Counted from the first letter of the stretch, positions 4,677 through 13,576 are shown. The stretch: 16,140 bases of DNA from Paracoccaceae bacterium (GCA_026997055.1 JALWJU010000306.1:1-16140); one strand, 5' to 3'. Program-made: numbers and translations. Notes: generated from the letters alone by a model not told the origin.

Positions 4677-6293
4677 TTGGGACAAGACCTGAGAAACTGG
4701 AATGTCGAGGACGAACGGTTCTGGGAAAGCACCGGCAAGAAGATTGCCACCAGAAACCTGTGGATATCCATCCCCGCCCTGCTGTGCGGCTTCGCCGTCT
4801 GGCTCTACTGGGGGATCATCACCGTGCAGATGATCAACCTCGGTTATCCGTTCGAACAATCCCAGCTCTTTACCCTGGCGGCGATTGCCGGGCTCACCGG
4901 GGCGACGCTGCGCATCCCCTCGACCTTCTTCATCCGCATCGCCGGCGGGCGTAACACGATCTTCTGGACCACCTCGCTGCTGATGCTGCCGGCGGCCGGC
5001 ACCGGGCTGGCGCTTCAGAACCCGGACACCCCGCTCTGGGTGTTCCAGATTCTTGCCTTCCTCAGCGGCATCGGGGGCGGCAACTTCGCCTCGTCGATGT
5101 CCAATATCAGCTTCTTCTTTCCCAAGAGGGTGCAGGGCTATGCGCTGGGCATGAATGCGGGGCTGGGCAATTTCGGCGTGACCACGATGCAGATCGTGAT
5201 CCCGGCGGTGATGACCGTGGCCATGTTCGGCGGGCCGGGCCGTGCTCTGGTCAAGACATCGGGCACGCTGATCGGCAAGATCCCGGAAGGCACCCTCACC
5301 TATATTCAGAATGCCGGCTTCGTCTGGCTGGTGCCGCTGATCCCGCTGGCCTTCCTCACCTGGTTCGGGATGAACAACATCCGCGACGAGCATGTCTCGC
5401 CCGACATCCCCAACCCGATCGGCGCCTTCGCCATCATCACCGGCATGTTGCTGCTGGGCTTCATTGCCGCCGGTTTCGGCGTCTGGCTGATGCTGCCCAC
5501 GGTGGAAGGCGGTCTGATCACCTCTGGTATCGGGCTGTCGAAGTGGATCACCCTGCCGATTGTCATCGTCCTGACGGTGCTGCTGCTGAAGATGATTCCC
5601 GGTGCGGTCGGGCGCAACCTGACCCGCCAGTACCGCATCTTCGGCAACAAGCACACCTGGGCCATGACCATCATCTACATCATGACCTTCGGCAGCTTCA
5701 TCGGCTATGCGGCGACCTTCGCGCTGGCGATCAAGGTGGTGTTCGGCTTCCAGCACATCATGGTGGACGGGGTGATGACCCACACCACCAGCAATCCGAA
5801 CGGCCCTTCGGCGCTGATGTATGCCTGGATGGGGCCGTTCATCGGCGCGCTGATCCGGCCGGTCGGCGGCAAGATTTCCGATTCGCTGGGCGGTGCGCGC
5901 GTGACCCAGTGGATCTCGATCATCATGGTCGTCTCGGCCCTGGGCGTGGCCTATTTCCTCAAGCAGGCCTATGCCTCGGCCACGCCGGAGGATTACTTCC
6001 TGCCCTTCATGATCCTGTTTCTGATCCTGTTCGCCGCAACCGGCATCGGCAACGGCTCGACCTTCCGCACCATCGCGGTGGTGTTCGACAAGGAGCAGGC
6101 CGGCCCGGTGCTGGGCTGGACCTCGGCGGTGGCGGCCTATGGCGCCTTCATCATCCCCAAGGTGTTCGGTGAGCAGATCAAGGCCACCACGCCCGAATAC
6201 GCGCTCTACGGCTTTGCGATCTTCTACGCGGTCTGCATCGCCATCAACTGGTGGTTCTACCTGCGGCCCAATGCCTATGTGAAGAACCCCTGA
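4677..6293 (+). CDS. narK2: NarK2-type nitrate/nitrite antiporter (MFS)
   Basis: Inner-membrane transporter of the nitrate/nitrite porter family, 538 residues from the chosen start. NarK2-type proteins exchange incoming nitrate for nitrite made by NarG. Visible features are the TM2 arginine (Arg79 in ATLRIPSTFF), the signature FLSGIGGGNFASSMSNI followed by MNAGLGNFGVTTMQ (about 128-172), and a second copy of the TM2-type motif in the C-terminal half (GALIRPVGGKISD). A large central insertion of about 60 residues (GRALVKTSGTLIGKIPEG...) is typical of this subtype. The start is a TTG at 4677 inside TTTGGGACAAGAC, placed 7 bases after AGGAG. No ATG or GTG gives a family-like N-terminus, and the open frame upstream to 4542 encodes low-complexity sequence overlapping narK1. 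It lies second in the operon, with a GC hairpin on each side. Confidence 0.92.
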   Translation: MGQDLRNWNVEDERFWESTGKKIATRNLWISIPALLCGFAVWLYWGIITVQMINLGYPFEQSQLFTLAAIAGLTGATLRIPSTFFIRIAGGRNTIFWTTSLLMLPAAGTGLALQNPDTPLWVFQILAFLSGIGGGNFASSMSNISFFFPKRVQGYALGMNAGLGNFGVTTMQIVIPAVMTVAMFGGPGRALVKTSGTLIGKIPEGTLTYIQNAGFVWLVPLIPLAFLTWFGMNNIRDEHVSPDIPNPIGAFAIITGMLLLGFIAAGFGVWLMLPTVEGGLITSGIGLSKWITLPIVIVLTVLLLKMIPGAVGRNLTRQYRIFGNKHTWAMTIIYIMTFGSFIGYAATFALAIKVVFGFQHIMVDGVMTHTTSNPNGPSALMYAWMGPFIGALIRPVGGKISDSLGGARVTQWISIIMVVSALGVAYFLKQAYASATPEDYFLPFMILFLILFAATGIGNGSTFRTIAVVFDKEQAGPVLGWTSAVAAYGAFIIPKVFGEQIKATTPEYALYGFAIFYAVCIAINWWFYLRPNAYVKNP

Positions 6294-6308
6294 ACCAGAC
6301 GCTCCCGC

Positions 6309-6337
6309 CCCGGCGCCCGGCGCGTCGGGGCGCCGGG
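6309..6337 (+). other. Strong GC stem-loop between narK2 and narG
   Basis: Arms CCCGGCGCCC (6309-6318) and GGGCGCCGGG (6328-6337) are perfectly complementary over ten pairs with a nine-base loop. The hairpin lies between the narK2 stop and the narG ribosome-binding site (AGGAGAGAG) and is followed by AAACG, not a T-run. It could stabilise the narGHJI message or mark a processing site that sets transporter and enzyme levels apart. Confidence 0.6.
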
Positions 6338-6364
6338 AAACGCGCAATTACAGGAGAGAGATAC

Positions 6365-9300
6365 ATGAGCCATCTGCTCGACCGCCTGAACTTCCTTCGC
6401 TCGAGAGAGCTGGACAGATTCTCTGACGGCCACGGCCAGACCACGGACGAAAACCGCGACTGGGAGGACGTCTATCGCAACCGCTGGCGCCACGACAAGG
6501 TGGTACGCTCCACCCACGGGGTGAACTGCACCGGCTCGTGCAGCTGGAAGATCTATGTGAAAAGCGGCATCGTCACCTGGGAGACCCAGCAGACCGACTA
6601 CCCGCGCACCCGCGACGATCTGCCCAACCACGAGCCGCGCGGCTGTCAGCGCGGTGCTTCCTACTCCTGGTATCTCTACTCCGCCAACCGGGTGAAAACG
6701 CCCCTGGTGCGCTCGCAGCTGATGAAGGCCTGGCGCAAGCTGCGCAAGGATAACGGCCCGATCGAGGCCTGGACCAAGCTTCAGGCCGATCCGATCCTGC
6801 GCGCCTCCTTCGTCAAGGCCCGCGGCAAGGGCGGCTTCGTGCGCGCCTCCTGGGACGAGGCGCTGGAAATCACCGCCGCCGCCAATGCCTATACCGCCAG
6901 GACCTACGGACCCGACCGGGTGTTCGGCTTCTCGCCGATCCCGGCCATGTCGATGGTCTCCTACGCCGCCGGCTCGCGCTACCTGAGCCTTCTGGGCGGC
7001 ACCTGCATGAGCTTTTACGACTGGTATTGCGACCTGCCGCCGTCGAGCCCGATGACCTGGGGCGAGCAGACCGACGTGCCCGAATCCGCCGACTGGTACA
7101 ATGCCGGCTTCCTGCTGCTCTGGGGCTCCAACGTGCCGCAGACCCGCACGCCGGATGCGCACTTCTACACCGAGGCGCGCTACAGCGGCACCAAGTCCGC
7201 GGTCATCAGCCCGGACTATTCCGAGGCCTCCAAGTTCGCCGATATCTGGCTCAACCCCAAGCAGGGCACCGATGCGGCCCTGTCCATGGCCATGGGCCAT
7301 GTGATCCTGCGCGAATTCCACCTCGACCGGCAGTCGGAATACTTCACCGATTATGCCCGCCGCTTCACCGACATGCCGATGCTGGTGCGGCTCGATGAAA
7401 AGGATGGCCGTCTGATCCCCGGCCGCCAGCTGCGCGCCGACGACCTCAAGGGCAAGCTCGGCGAGAAGAACAACCCGGAATGGAAGACCGTCGCCATCGA
7501 CCGCAAGACCGGCAAGCTGGTGGCGCCCAACGGCTCGGTCGGCTACCGCTGGGGCGAAAAGGGCAAGTGGAACCTCGAGGAAAAGGCTGGCGGCAAGGAT
7601 GTCGAACTGCGCCTGTCGCTGATCCTCGAAGAGCATCACGACGATGTGGTGGGGGTGGACTTCCCCTATTTCGGCGGCGCGGCCACCGAGAATTTCACCA
7701 AGTGCGACCATCCCGAGGTACTCACCCGCAACATTCCGGTCAGGAAGGTGACGCTGGCCGACGGATCCGAAGCGCTGGTGGCCACGGTCTTTGACCTCTT
7801 TTGCGCCAACTACTCGCTGGATCGCGGCCTGGGCGGCGAGAATGTCGCCAGCGATTACGGCGAAGACGTGCCCTTCACCCCGGCCTGGGCGGAAAAGATC
7901 ACCGGCGTTTCCGCCGACAAGATCATCGCGGTCGCCCGCGAATTCGCCCTCAATGCCGAAAAGACCGAGGGCCGCTCCATGGTCATCCTCGGTGCCGGTC
8001 TGAACCACTGGTACCACATGGACATGAACTATCGCGGCATCATGAACATGCTGATCATGTGCGGCTGCGTCGGCAAGTCCGGCGGCGGATGGAGCCACTA
8101 TGTGGGCCAGGAGAAGCTGCGCCCGCAGACCGGCTGGATCCCGCTGGCATTCGCCACCGACTGGGTGCGCCCGCCCCGGCACATGAACTCGACCAGCGCC
8201 TGGTATGCCCATACCGACCAGTGGCGCTACGAGACCCTGGAGAGCAGCGAGATCCTCTCGCCGCTGGCGCCGGAGGGCGACTGGGACAAGCTCTCGCTGA
8301 TCGACTACAACATCCGCGCCGAGCGCATGGGCTGGCTGCCGTCGGCGCCGCAGCTCAAGACCAACCCGCTCGAGGTGGCAAAAGCCGCGAAAGAGGCCGG
8401 CAAGCCGGTGGCGGAATATGTCGCCGAGAAGCTGAAATCCGGCGAGCTGCAGATGTCCTGCGAGGACCCGGACGCGCCGGAAAACTGGCCGCGCAACCTG
8501 TTCGTCTGGCGCTCGAATCTGCTCGGCTCTTCGGGCAAGGGGCACGAGTATTTCCTGCGTCACCTGCTGGGTACCGATAACGGCGTGATGGGCAAGGACC
8601 TCGGCGAAGAGGGCCGCCAGAAGCCGGCCGAGGCGGTCTGGCATGACGAGGCGCCCGAGGGCAAGCTGGACCTCTTGGTCTGCATCGACTTCCGCATGTC
8701 CACCACCGCCGTCTACTCCGATATCGTCCTGCCCACGGCGAGCTGGTACGAGAAGGACGACCTCAACACCTCGGACATGCACCCCTTCATCCACCCGCTG
8801 CAGGCGGCGGTGGATCCGGCTTACGAGTCGAAGTCGGACTGGGAGATCTTCAAGGCGATCGCGAAGAAGTTCTCGGAGATCGTGCCCGGCTATCTGGGCG
8901 AGGAGGCCGACGTGGTGGCGCTTCCGATCCTGCACGACACGCCGGCCGAGATCGCCCAGCCGGAGGTGCGCGACTGGAAGAAGGGCGAATGCGACCTGAT
9001 CCCGGGCAAGACCGCGCCGAACTTCATCGAGGTCACCCGCGACTATCCGAACCTCTACAAGCGCTTCACCGCGCTGGGTCCGCTGATGGAGAAGCTGGGC
9101 AATGGCGGCAAGGGTATCGGCTGGAACACCGAGGCCGAGGTCGAGCATCTCAAATCGCTCAATGGCGTGGTCACCGAGGAGGGCGTGACCAGGGGCATGG
9201 CCCGCATCGACACCGCCATTCACGCCGCCGAGACCATCCTGATGCTGGCGCCGGAAACCAACGGCGAAGTGGCGGTCAAGGCCTGGTCGGCGCTCAGCGA

Positions 9301-10096
9301 GAATACCGGCATCGACCACACCCACCTGGCCGCGCCCAAGGAAGACGAGAAGATCCGCTTCCATGATATCGCCGCCCAGCCGCGCAAGATCATTTCCTCG
9401 CCCACATGGTCGGGGATCGAGAGCGAGGAGGTCTGCTACAATGCGGGCTTCACCAATGTCCACGAGCTGATCCCGTGGCGCACGCTCTCGGGTCGCCAGC
9501 AGCTCTATCAGGACCACGAATGGATGCGCGCCTTTGGCGAGAGCTTCTGCACCTGGCGCCCGCCGGTGGATCTCAAGACCATCACCGACAGGGTGGCGGA
9601 AAGTGGCCCCCATGTGGTGCTGAACTTCATCACGCCACACCAGAAATGGGGCATCCACTCCACCTATTCCGACAACCTGCTGATGCTCACGCTCAATCGC
9701 GGCGGGCCGGTCGTGTGGATTTCCGAGGCCGACGCGAAAAAGGCCGGGATCGAGGACAACGACTGGGTCGAAGCCTTCAACATCAATGGCGCCCTGACTG
9801 CCCGCGCCGTGGTCAGCCAGCGGATGAAGGAAGGCACGATCTTCATGTATCACGCCCAGGAAAAGATCGTGAACACTCCCGGCTCCGAAAAGACCGGCAA
9901 GCGCGGCGGCATCCACAATTCGGTGACCCGCGCCGTGCTCAAACCCACGCACATGATCGGCGGCTACGCCCAGCAGAGCTACGGGTTCAACTATTACGGA
10001 ACCGTGGGCGCCAACCGCGACGAATTCGTGATCGTGCGCAAGATGAACAAGGTGGACTGGCTGGATCGCCCCGCCAAAGTGGAGGCTGCGGAATAA
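6365..10096 (+). CDS. narG: NarG, respiratory nitrate reductase alpha subunit
   Basis: Catalytic subunit of membrane-bound nitrate reductase A: nitrate + 2 H+ + 2 e- to nitrite + water, on the cytoplasmic side. It is 1243 residues, close to the 1247 of E. coli NarG. The N-terminal FS0 [4Fe-4S] ligands are His51, Cys55, Cys59 and Cys94, in HGVNCTGSCSW and EPRGCQRGASYSW. The molybdenum ligand is Asp223 in SFYDWYCDLPPSSP, followed by TWGEQTDVPESADWYN. The bis-MGD cofactor domains run through to the C-terminal MIGGYAQQSYGFNYYGTVGANRDEFVIVRKM. There is no functional Tat signal, as expected for the cytoplasmic-facing enzyme. The ATG at 6365 follows AGGAGAGAG and gives the family N-terminus MSHLLDRLNF; the frame is open further upstream but not family-like. 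The stop overlaps the narH start by one base. No frameshift or missing ligand is seen. Confidence 0.99.
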   Translation: MSHLLDRLNFLRSRELDRFSDGHGQTTDENRDWEDVYRNRWRHDKVVRSTHGVNCTGSCSWKIYVKSGIVTWETQQTDYPRTRDDLPNHEPRGCQRGASYSWYLYSANRVKTPLVRSQLMKAWRKLRKDNGPIEAWTKLQADPILRASFVKARGKGGFVRASWDEALEITAAANAYTARTYGPDRVFGFSPIPAMSMVSYAAGSRYLSLLGGTCMSFYDWYCDLPPSSPMTWGEQTDVPESADWYNAGFLLLWGSNVPQTRTPDAHFYTEARYSGTKSAVISPDYSEASKFADIWLNPKQGTDAALSMAMGHVILREFHLDRQSEYFTDYARRFTDMPMLVRLDEKDGRLIPGRQLRADDLKGKLGEKNNPEWKTVAIDRKTGKLVAPNGSVGYRWGEKGKWNLEEKAGGKDVELRLSLILEEHHDDVVGVDFPYFGGAATENFTKCDHPEVLTRNIPVRKVTLADGSEALVATVFDLFCANYSLDRGLGGENVASDYGEDVPFTPAWAEKITGVSADKIIAVAREFALNAEKTEGRSMVILGAGLNHWYHMDMNYRGIMNMLIMCGCVGKSGGGWSHYVGQEKLRPQTGWIPLAFATDWVRPPRHMNSTSAWYAHTDQWRYETLESSEILSPLAPEGDWDKLSLIDYNIRAERMGWLPSAPQLKTNPLEVAKAAKEAGKPVAEYVAEKLKSGELQMSCEDPDAPENWPRNLFVWRSNLLGSSGKGHEYFLRHLLGTDNGVMGKDLGEEGRQKPAEAVWHDEAPEGKLDLLVCIDFRMSTTAVYSDIVLPTASWYEKDDLNTSDMHPFIHPLQAAVDPAYESKSDWEIFKAIAKKFSEIVPGYLGEEADVVALPILHDTPAEIAQPEVRDWKKGECDLIPGKTAPNFIEVTRDYPNLYKRFTALGPLMEKLGNGGKGIGWNTEAEVEHLKSLNGVVTEEGVTRGMARIDTAIHAAETILMLAPETNGEVAVKAWSALSENTGIDHTHLAAPKEDEKIRFHDIAAQPRKIISSPTWSGIESEEVCYNAGFTNVHELIPWRTLSGRQQLYQDHEWMRAFGESFCTWRPPVDLKTITDRVAESGPHVVLNFITPHQKWGIHSTYSDNLLMLTLNRGGPVVWISEADAKKAGIEDNDWVEAFNINGALTARAVVSQRMKEGTIFMYHAQEKIVNTPGSEKTGKRGGIHNSVTRAVLKPTHMIGGYAQQSYGFNYYGTVGANRDEFVIVRKMNKVDWLDRPAKVEAAE

Positions 10097-11610
10097 TGAA
10101 AGTTCGTGCTCAAATCGGAATGGTGCTCAATCTCGACAAGTGCATCGGGTGCCACACCTGCTCAGTGACCTGCAAGAACGTCTGGACCTCGCGCGATGGC
10201 GTCGAATACGCCTGGTTCAACAATGTCGAGACCAAGCCCGGCATCGGCTATCCGAAGGACTGGGAGAACCAGAAGCGCTGGAAGGGCGGCTGGCAGCGCA
10301 CCGCTTCCGGCAAGCTGGTGCCCAAGCAGGGCGCCAAGTGGCGCATCCTCGCCAATATCTTCGCCAACCCGTCCCTGCCGGAGATCGACGACTATTACGA
10401 GCCCTTCACCTTCGACTACGATCACCTCAAGAGCGCGCCGGAAATGGAGGCCTTCCCCACCGCGCGCCCGCGTTCGCTGGTCTCCGGCGAGCGGATCGAA
10501 AAGATCGAGTGGGGTCCGAACTGGGAGGAAATCCTTGGCGGCGAATTCGCCAAGCGTTCCAAGGATTACAACTTCGAAGGCGTGCAGAAGGAGATCTACG
10601 GCGAGTACGAAAACACCTTCATGATGTACCTGCCCAGGCTCTGCGAGCACTGCCTGAACCCGGCCTGCGTGGCGTCCTGCCCGTCCGGCGCGATCTACAA
10701 GCGCGAAGAGGATGGCGTGGTGCTGATCGACCAGGAGAAGTGCCGCGGCTGGCGCATGTGCGTCTCGGGCTGCCCCTACAAGAAGATCTATTACAACTGG
10801 GAAAGCGGCAAATCGGAGAAATGCACCTTCTGCTATCCGCGCATCGAAAGCGGCATGCCGACGGTCTGCTCCGAGACCTGCGTGGGGCGCATCCGCTATC
10901 TGGGCGTGATGCTCTATGATGCCGACCGGATCGCGGAGGCGGCCTCGGTGGCCGGCGAGACCGACCTTTACGACGCCCAGCTGGGGATCTTCCTTGATCC
11001 CAACGACCCGGCGGTGATCGAGGCCGCCCGCGCCGAGGGCGTGCCGGAAGACTGGATCGAGGCCGCGCGCCATTCGCCGGTGTGGAAGATGGCGATGGAG
11101 TGGAAGGTCGCCTTCCCGCTGCATCCCGAATACCGCACCCTGCCGATGGTCTGGTACATCCCGCCGCTCAGCCCGATCAAGAACGCGGCCGAGGCCGGCA
11201 TGCTGGGCCACGATACCGAGATGCCCGACGTGAAGAACCTGCGCATCCCGGTGCGTTACCTCGCCAACATGCTGACCGCGGGCGACGAGGCCCCGGTAGT
11301 GACCGCGCTCGAGCGGATGCTGGCCATGCGCGCCTATATGCGCGGGGTCAAGGTCAATGGCGAGGCCGATGCTTCCATCGCCGAGAAGGTGGGGCTCGAC
11401 GCGCTGACCATCGAAGAGATGTATCACGTCATGGCGATCGCCAATTACGAGGACCGTTTCGTGATCCCCACCACCCACCGCGAGCAGGTCGAGGATGCCT
11501 ATGACCTGCGCGGCGGCTGCGGCTTCACCGACGGCAACCAGTGCTCGGCGGGCTCGAGCGGGGGCAAGCTGTTCGGCTCCCGCAAGATCGTCCTGCCGGC
11601 GGCGGAATAG
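10096..11610 (+). CDS. narH: NarH, respiratory nitrate reductase beta subunit
   Basis: Iron-sulfur electron-transfer subunit carrying electrons from NarI haems to NarG; 504 residues (E. coli 512). It holds four clusters. The first ferredoxin motif is CIGCHTCSVTC (Cys16, 19, 22, 26). The second is CEHCLNPACVASCP (from Cys183). The third, CRGWRMCVSGCP (from Cys216), has Trp219 in place of a cysteine, which is the hallmark of the [3Fe-4S] centre. The last is CTFC (Cys243, Cys246) with later cysteines in VCSETCVGR. The C-terminal NarH-specific domain includes YHVMAIANYEDRFVIPTTHRE. The ATG overlaps the narG stop (TAATG), showing tight coupling for stoichiometric production. Confidence 0.99.
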   Translation: MKVRAQIGMVLNLDKCIGCHTCSVTCKNVWTSRDGVEYAWFNNVETKPGIGYPKDWENQKRWKGGWQRTASGKLVPKQGAKWRILANIFANPSLPEIDDYYEPFTFDYDHLKSAPEMEAFPTARPRSLVSGERIEKIEWGPNWEEILGGEFAKRSKDYNFEGVQKEIYGEYENTFMMYLPRLCEHCLNPACVASCPSGAIYKREEDGVVLIDQEKCRGWRMCVSGCPYKKIYYNWESGKSEKCTFCYPRIESGMPTVCSETCVGRIRYLGVMLYDADRIAEAASVAGETDLYDAQLGIFLDPNDPAVIEAARAEGVPEDWIEAARHSPVWKMAMEWKVAFPLHPEYRTLPMVWYIPPLSPIKNAAEAGMLGHDTEMPDVKNLRIPVRYLANMLTAGDEAPVVTALERMLAMRAYMRGVKVNGEADASIAEKVGLDALTIEEMYHVMAIANYEDRFVIPTTHREQVEDAYDLRGGCGFTDGNQCSAGSSGGKLFGSRKIVLPAAE

Positions 11611-11621
11611 GGGAGGGGGCA

Positions 11622-12341
11622 ATGGCAAGGACCTACAAGGCCCTCTCGGCGCTGCTCTGCTACCCCTCGCGGGAGCTGCAGGAAGCCGCCGGCGAGATCG
11701 GCGCGGTGATCGAGGCGGAAGCGCTGCTTTCGCCCGCCGCCCGGGCCGCGCTCAGGCCGCTGATCGAGGAAATGGCCAGCCGCGACCTTTACGATCTGCA
11801 GGAACGCTACGTGCTCCTGTTCGACCGCTCGCGCACGCTCAGCCTCAACCTGTTCGAGCATGTGCATGGCGAAAGCCGCGAGCGCGGCCCGGCGATGCTC
11901 GACCTGCTCGAGACCTACCGCGCCGGTGGCTACGAGCTGGCCTCGAGCGAGCTGCCCGACCACCTGCCGATCCTGCTCGAGTTCCTCTCCACCCTGCCCG
12001 AGACGCAGGCGCTGGAGCTTCTGCAGGATGCCGGCCACATCATCGCCGCCCTGGCCGAGCGCCTGAAGCGGCGCGAAAGCCCCTATGCGGCGGTGATGGC
12101 CGGGCTCGCCGAGCTTGCGGGGATCGACCGCTCGGATGAGCTTGTGGCCGAGCTTCTCAAGATCGCCGATGACGACCCCGAGGATCTCGCCGCGCTCGAT
12201 GCGGTCTGGGAGGAGGCCGAAGTGACCTTCGGCCCCGATCCCAATGCCGGATGCCCGGTCAGCCGCGACATGCTGGCCCGGATGGACACACCCCTCAACC
12301 CGCAGCCCGCCGGCCCCGCGCCCGGCGCTGCCCGCCCGTGA
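11622..12341 (+). CDS. narJ: NarJ, nitrate reductase assembly chaperone
   Basis: Cytoplasmic system-specific chaperone that binds apo-NarG, promotes molybdenum-cofactor insertion and holds NarGH until it docks on NarI. It is 239 residues, all helical (E. coli 236). The N-terminus YKALSALLCYPSRELQEA and the central signature NLFEHVHGESRERGPAM (76-92), then ELPDHLPILLEFLS (110-123), are typical. The C-terminal tail is proline- and alanine-rich. The ATG follows GGGGAGGGGG and lies 11 bases after the narH stop. An upstream in-frame ATG inside narH is rejected because it adds low-complexity, non-family residues. Confidence 0.98.
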   Translation: MARTYKALSALLCYPSRELQEAAGEIGAVIEAEALLSPAARAALRPLIEEMASRDLYDLQERYVLLFDRSRTLSLNLFEHVHGESRERGPAMLDLLETYRAGGYELASSELPDHLPILLEFLSTLPETQALELLQDAGHIIAALAERLKRRESPYAAVMAGLAELAGIDRSDELVAELLKIADDDPEDLAALDAVWEEAEVTFGPDPNAGCPVSRDMLARMDTPLNPQPAGPAPGAARP

Positions 12342-12355
12342 CAGGAGGCGACACA

Positions 12356-13051
12356 ATGAATCAGTTTCTTTTCGGAACCCTTCCCTACATTGCCCTGACG
12401 GTGCTCCTGATCGGCTCGGTCGCCCGCTACGAGCGCGACCCGGCGACGTGGAAATCCTCGTCCTCGCAATTGCTCCGGCGCAGGATGCTCATGTGGGGCT
12501 CGGTGCTCTTTCATGTGGGCGTGCTGGTGGTGTTCTTCGGCCACCTGTTCGGCCTCTTGATCCCGGTCGAGTTCTGGGATGCGCTGGGGGTCAGGCATGA
12601 GTGGAAGCAGGCGCTGGCGGCGATTGGCGGCGGCATTGCCGGGGCCATGGCGCTGATCGGCGCGCTGCTGCTGATCGTCCGCCGGCTGAGCGATCCGCGG
12701 GTGGCGGCCTCGTCGAGCTTCGCCGATACGGCGATCATCATCATCCTGGCGATCCAGCTGGTCCTGGGGCTGGCGACGGTGCCGGTGAGCCTGGCCAACA
12801 TGGACGGCCACGAAATGGTCAAGCTGATGAACTGGGCCAACGGGATCTTCACCTTCGACGGGGCGGCGGCGAGCTACATCGCCGACGTGCCGCTGATCTT
12901 CAAGGCTCATATCGTGCTGGGGCTGATCATCTTCATCCTGTTTCCGTTCACGCGCCTGGTGCACCTGGTCAGCGGGCTGGCGGCATTTGTCCGCTATCTC
13001 CTGCGCCCGGGCTTCCAGATCGTGCGTTCGCGCAAGGGCAAGAGGGCCTGA
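12356..13051 (+). CDS. narI: NarI, respiratory nitrate reductase gamma subunit (cytochrome b)
   Basis: Membrane anchor that oxidises quinol at the periplasmic side and passes electrons through two haems b to NarH. It is 231 residues with five membrane segments (E. coli 225). All four haem-ligand histidines are present: His53 and His63 in FHVGVLVVFFGHLFG, and His185 and His203 in KAHIVLGLII...TRLVHLV. The short positively charged C-terminus ends RSRKGKRA. The ATG follows AGGAGG by 6-7 bases and starts MNQFLFGTLPYIAL. It lies 14 bases after narJ and 3 bases before the next gene. Confidence 0.98.
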   Translation: MNQFLFGTLPYIALTVLLIGSVARYERDPATWKSSSSQLLRRRMLMWGSVLFHVGVLVVFFGHLFGLLIPVEFWDALGVRHEWKQALAAIGGGIAGAMALIGALLLIVRRLSDPRVAASSSFADTAIIIILAIQLVLGLATVPVSLANMDGHEMVKLMNWANGIFTFDGAAASYIADVPLIFKAHIVLGLIIFILFPFTRLVHLVSGLAAFVRYLLRPGFQIVRSRKGKRA

Positions 13052-13054
13052 GCC

Positions 13055-13528
13055 ATGGGCAATCCGCTCTTTCCCGAAATCCGGGTCAATGGCAGGGTGA
13101 TCGCCCCCGAGGCGATCGCAGAAGAGGCCCAGCACCACAGCGCGCCCAGCGGCAAGCCGGGCCTTGCCTGGCGGGCGGCGGCGCGGGCGCTGGTGGTGCG
13201 CGCCCTGCTGCTGGAGGCGGCGGGCAAGGCGGGGATCAGCGCCCGCCCCGAGCCGCGCGGCCCGGGGCGCGAGGAAACCGCCGAGGAAGCGCTGATCCGC
13301 GCCTATCTCGACACCGCCCTGAAGCCGAAGCCGGTGGTGGAGGCCGACATCCGCGCCGTCTGGGAGGCACGCCCGCCGGAAGCGGCCGATCTCTCCTATG
13401 ACGACGTGGTGCGCGACATCCACGAGGGGCTCGAGCGCAAGGCCTGGGCCGAGGCCGCCCGCGCGCTCGTCGCCGAGCTGGTGGCAAAGGCCGAGATTTC
13501 CGGGATCGACATGGTGCCCACAGCCTGA
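13055..13528 (+). CDS. SurA/NifM-type parvulin-family protein lacking the isomerase domain
   Basis: A 157-residue protein without a signal peptide, so cytoplasmic. It resembles the PpiC-type peptidyl-prolyl isomerase often found directly after narI in alphaproteobacteria and betaproteobacteria. Residues 1-105 match the N-terminal chaperone part: a start like PEIRVNGRVIAPEAIAEEAQ, then WRAAARALVVRALLLEAAGKAG, then GREETAEEALIRAYLD. Residues 115-157 match the C-terminal segment after the parvulin domain (VVRDIHEGLERKAWAEAARALVAELVAKAEISGIDM in two parts). The roughly 90-100-residue parvulin domain expected between them is absent; the sequence passes from RPPEAADLS straight to YDDVVRD. The frame is intact. 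It is therefore likely a folding factor that acts by holding its client, without proline isomerisation. It starts 3 bases after narI and is presumably co-transcribed; a role in Nar maturation is inferred from position. Confidence 0.75.
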   Translation: MGNPLFPEIRVNGRVIAPEAIAEEAQHHSAPSGKPGLAWRAAARALVVRALLLEAAGKAGISARPEPRGPGREETAEEALIRAYLDTALKPKPVVEADIRAVWEARPPEAADLSYDDVVRDIHEGLERKAWAEAARALVAELVAKAEISGIDMVPTA

Positions 13529-13546
13529 ACTCGATCACCGGAAGGC

Positions 13547-13576
13547 GGGCCTGCGGGATCCCCGCGGGTCCGTTTT
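13547..13576 (+). terminator. Probable Rho-independent terminator of the nar operon
   Basis: Arms GGGCCTGCGGG (13547-13557) and CCCGCGGGTCC (13561-13571) pair over eleven positions with two G-U pairs and a three-base loop, followed by GTTTTC (T-run 13573-13576). It lies 19 bases after the last nar-operon stop. The T-run is short, so termination may be partial. Confidence 0.6.

Noticed and set aside
4569..6347. A 592-codon open frame on the minus strand opposite narK2, and a 513-codon one opposite narK1
   Set aside because: Same codon-bias artefact; the products are rich in His, Asp, Arg, Gly and Gln and look like mirror images of transmembrane coding sequence.
6275..9952. A 1225-codon open frame on the minus strand opposite narG
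   Set aside because: Its product is a low-complexity mix rich in Gly, Ala, Arg, His, Asp and Val with no domain. It arises because the GC-rich third positions of narG avoid codons that read as stops on the other strand. NarG itself has every expected motif.
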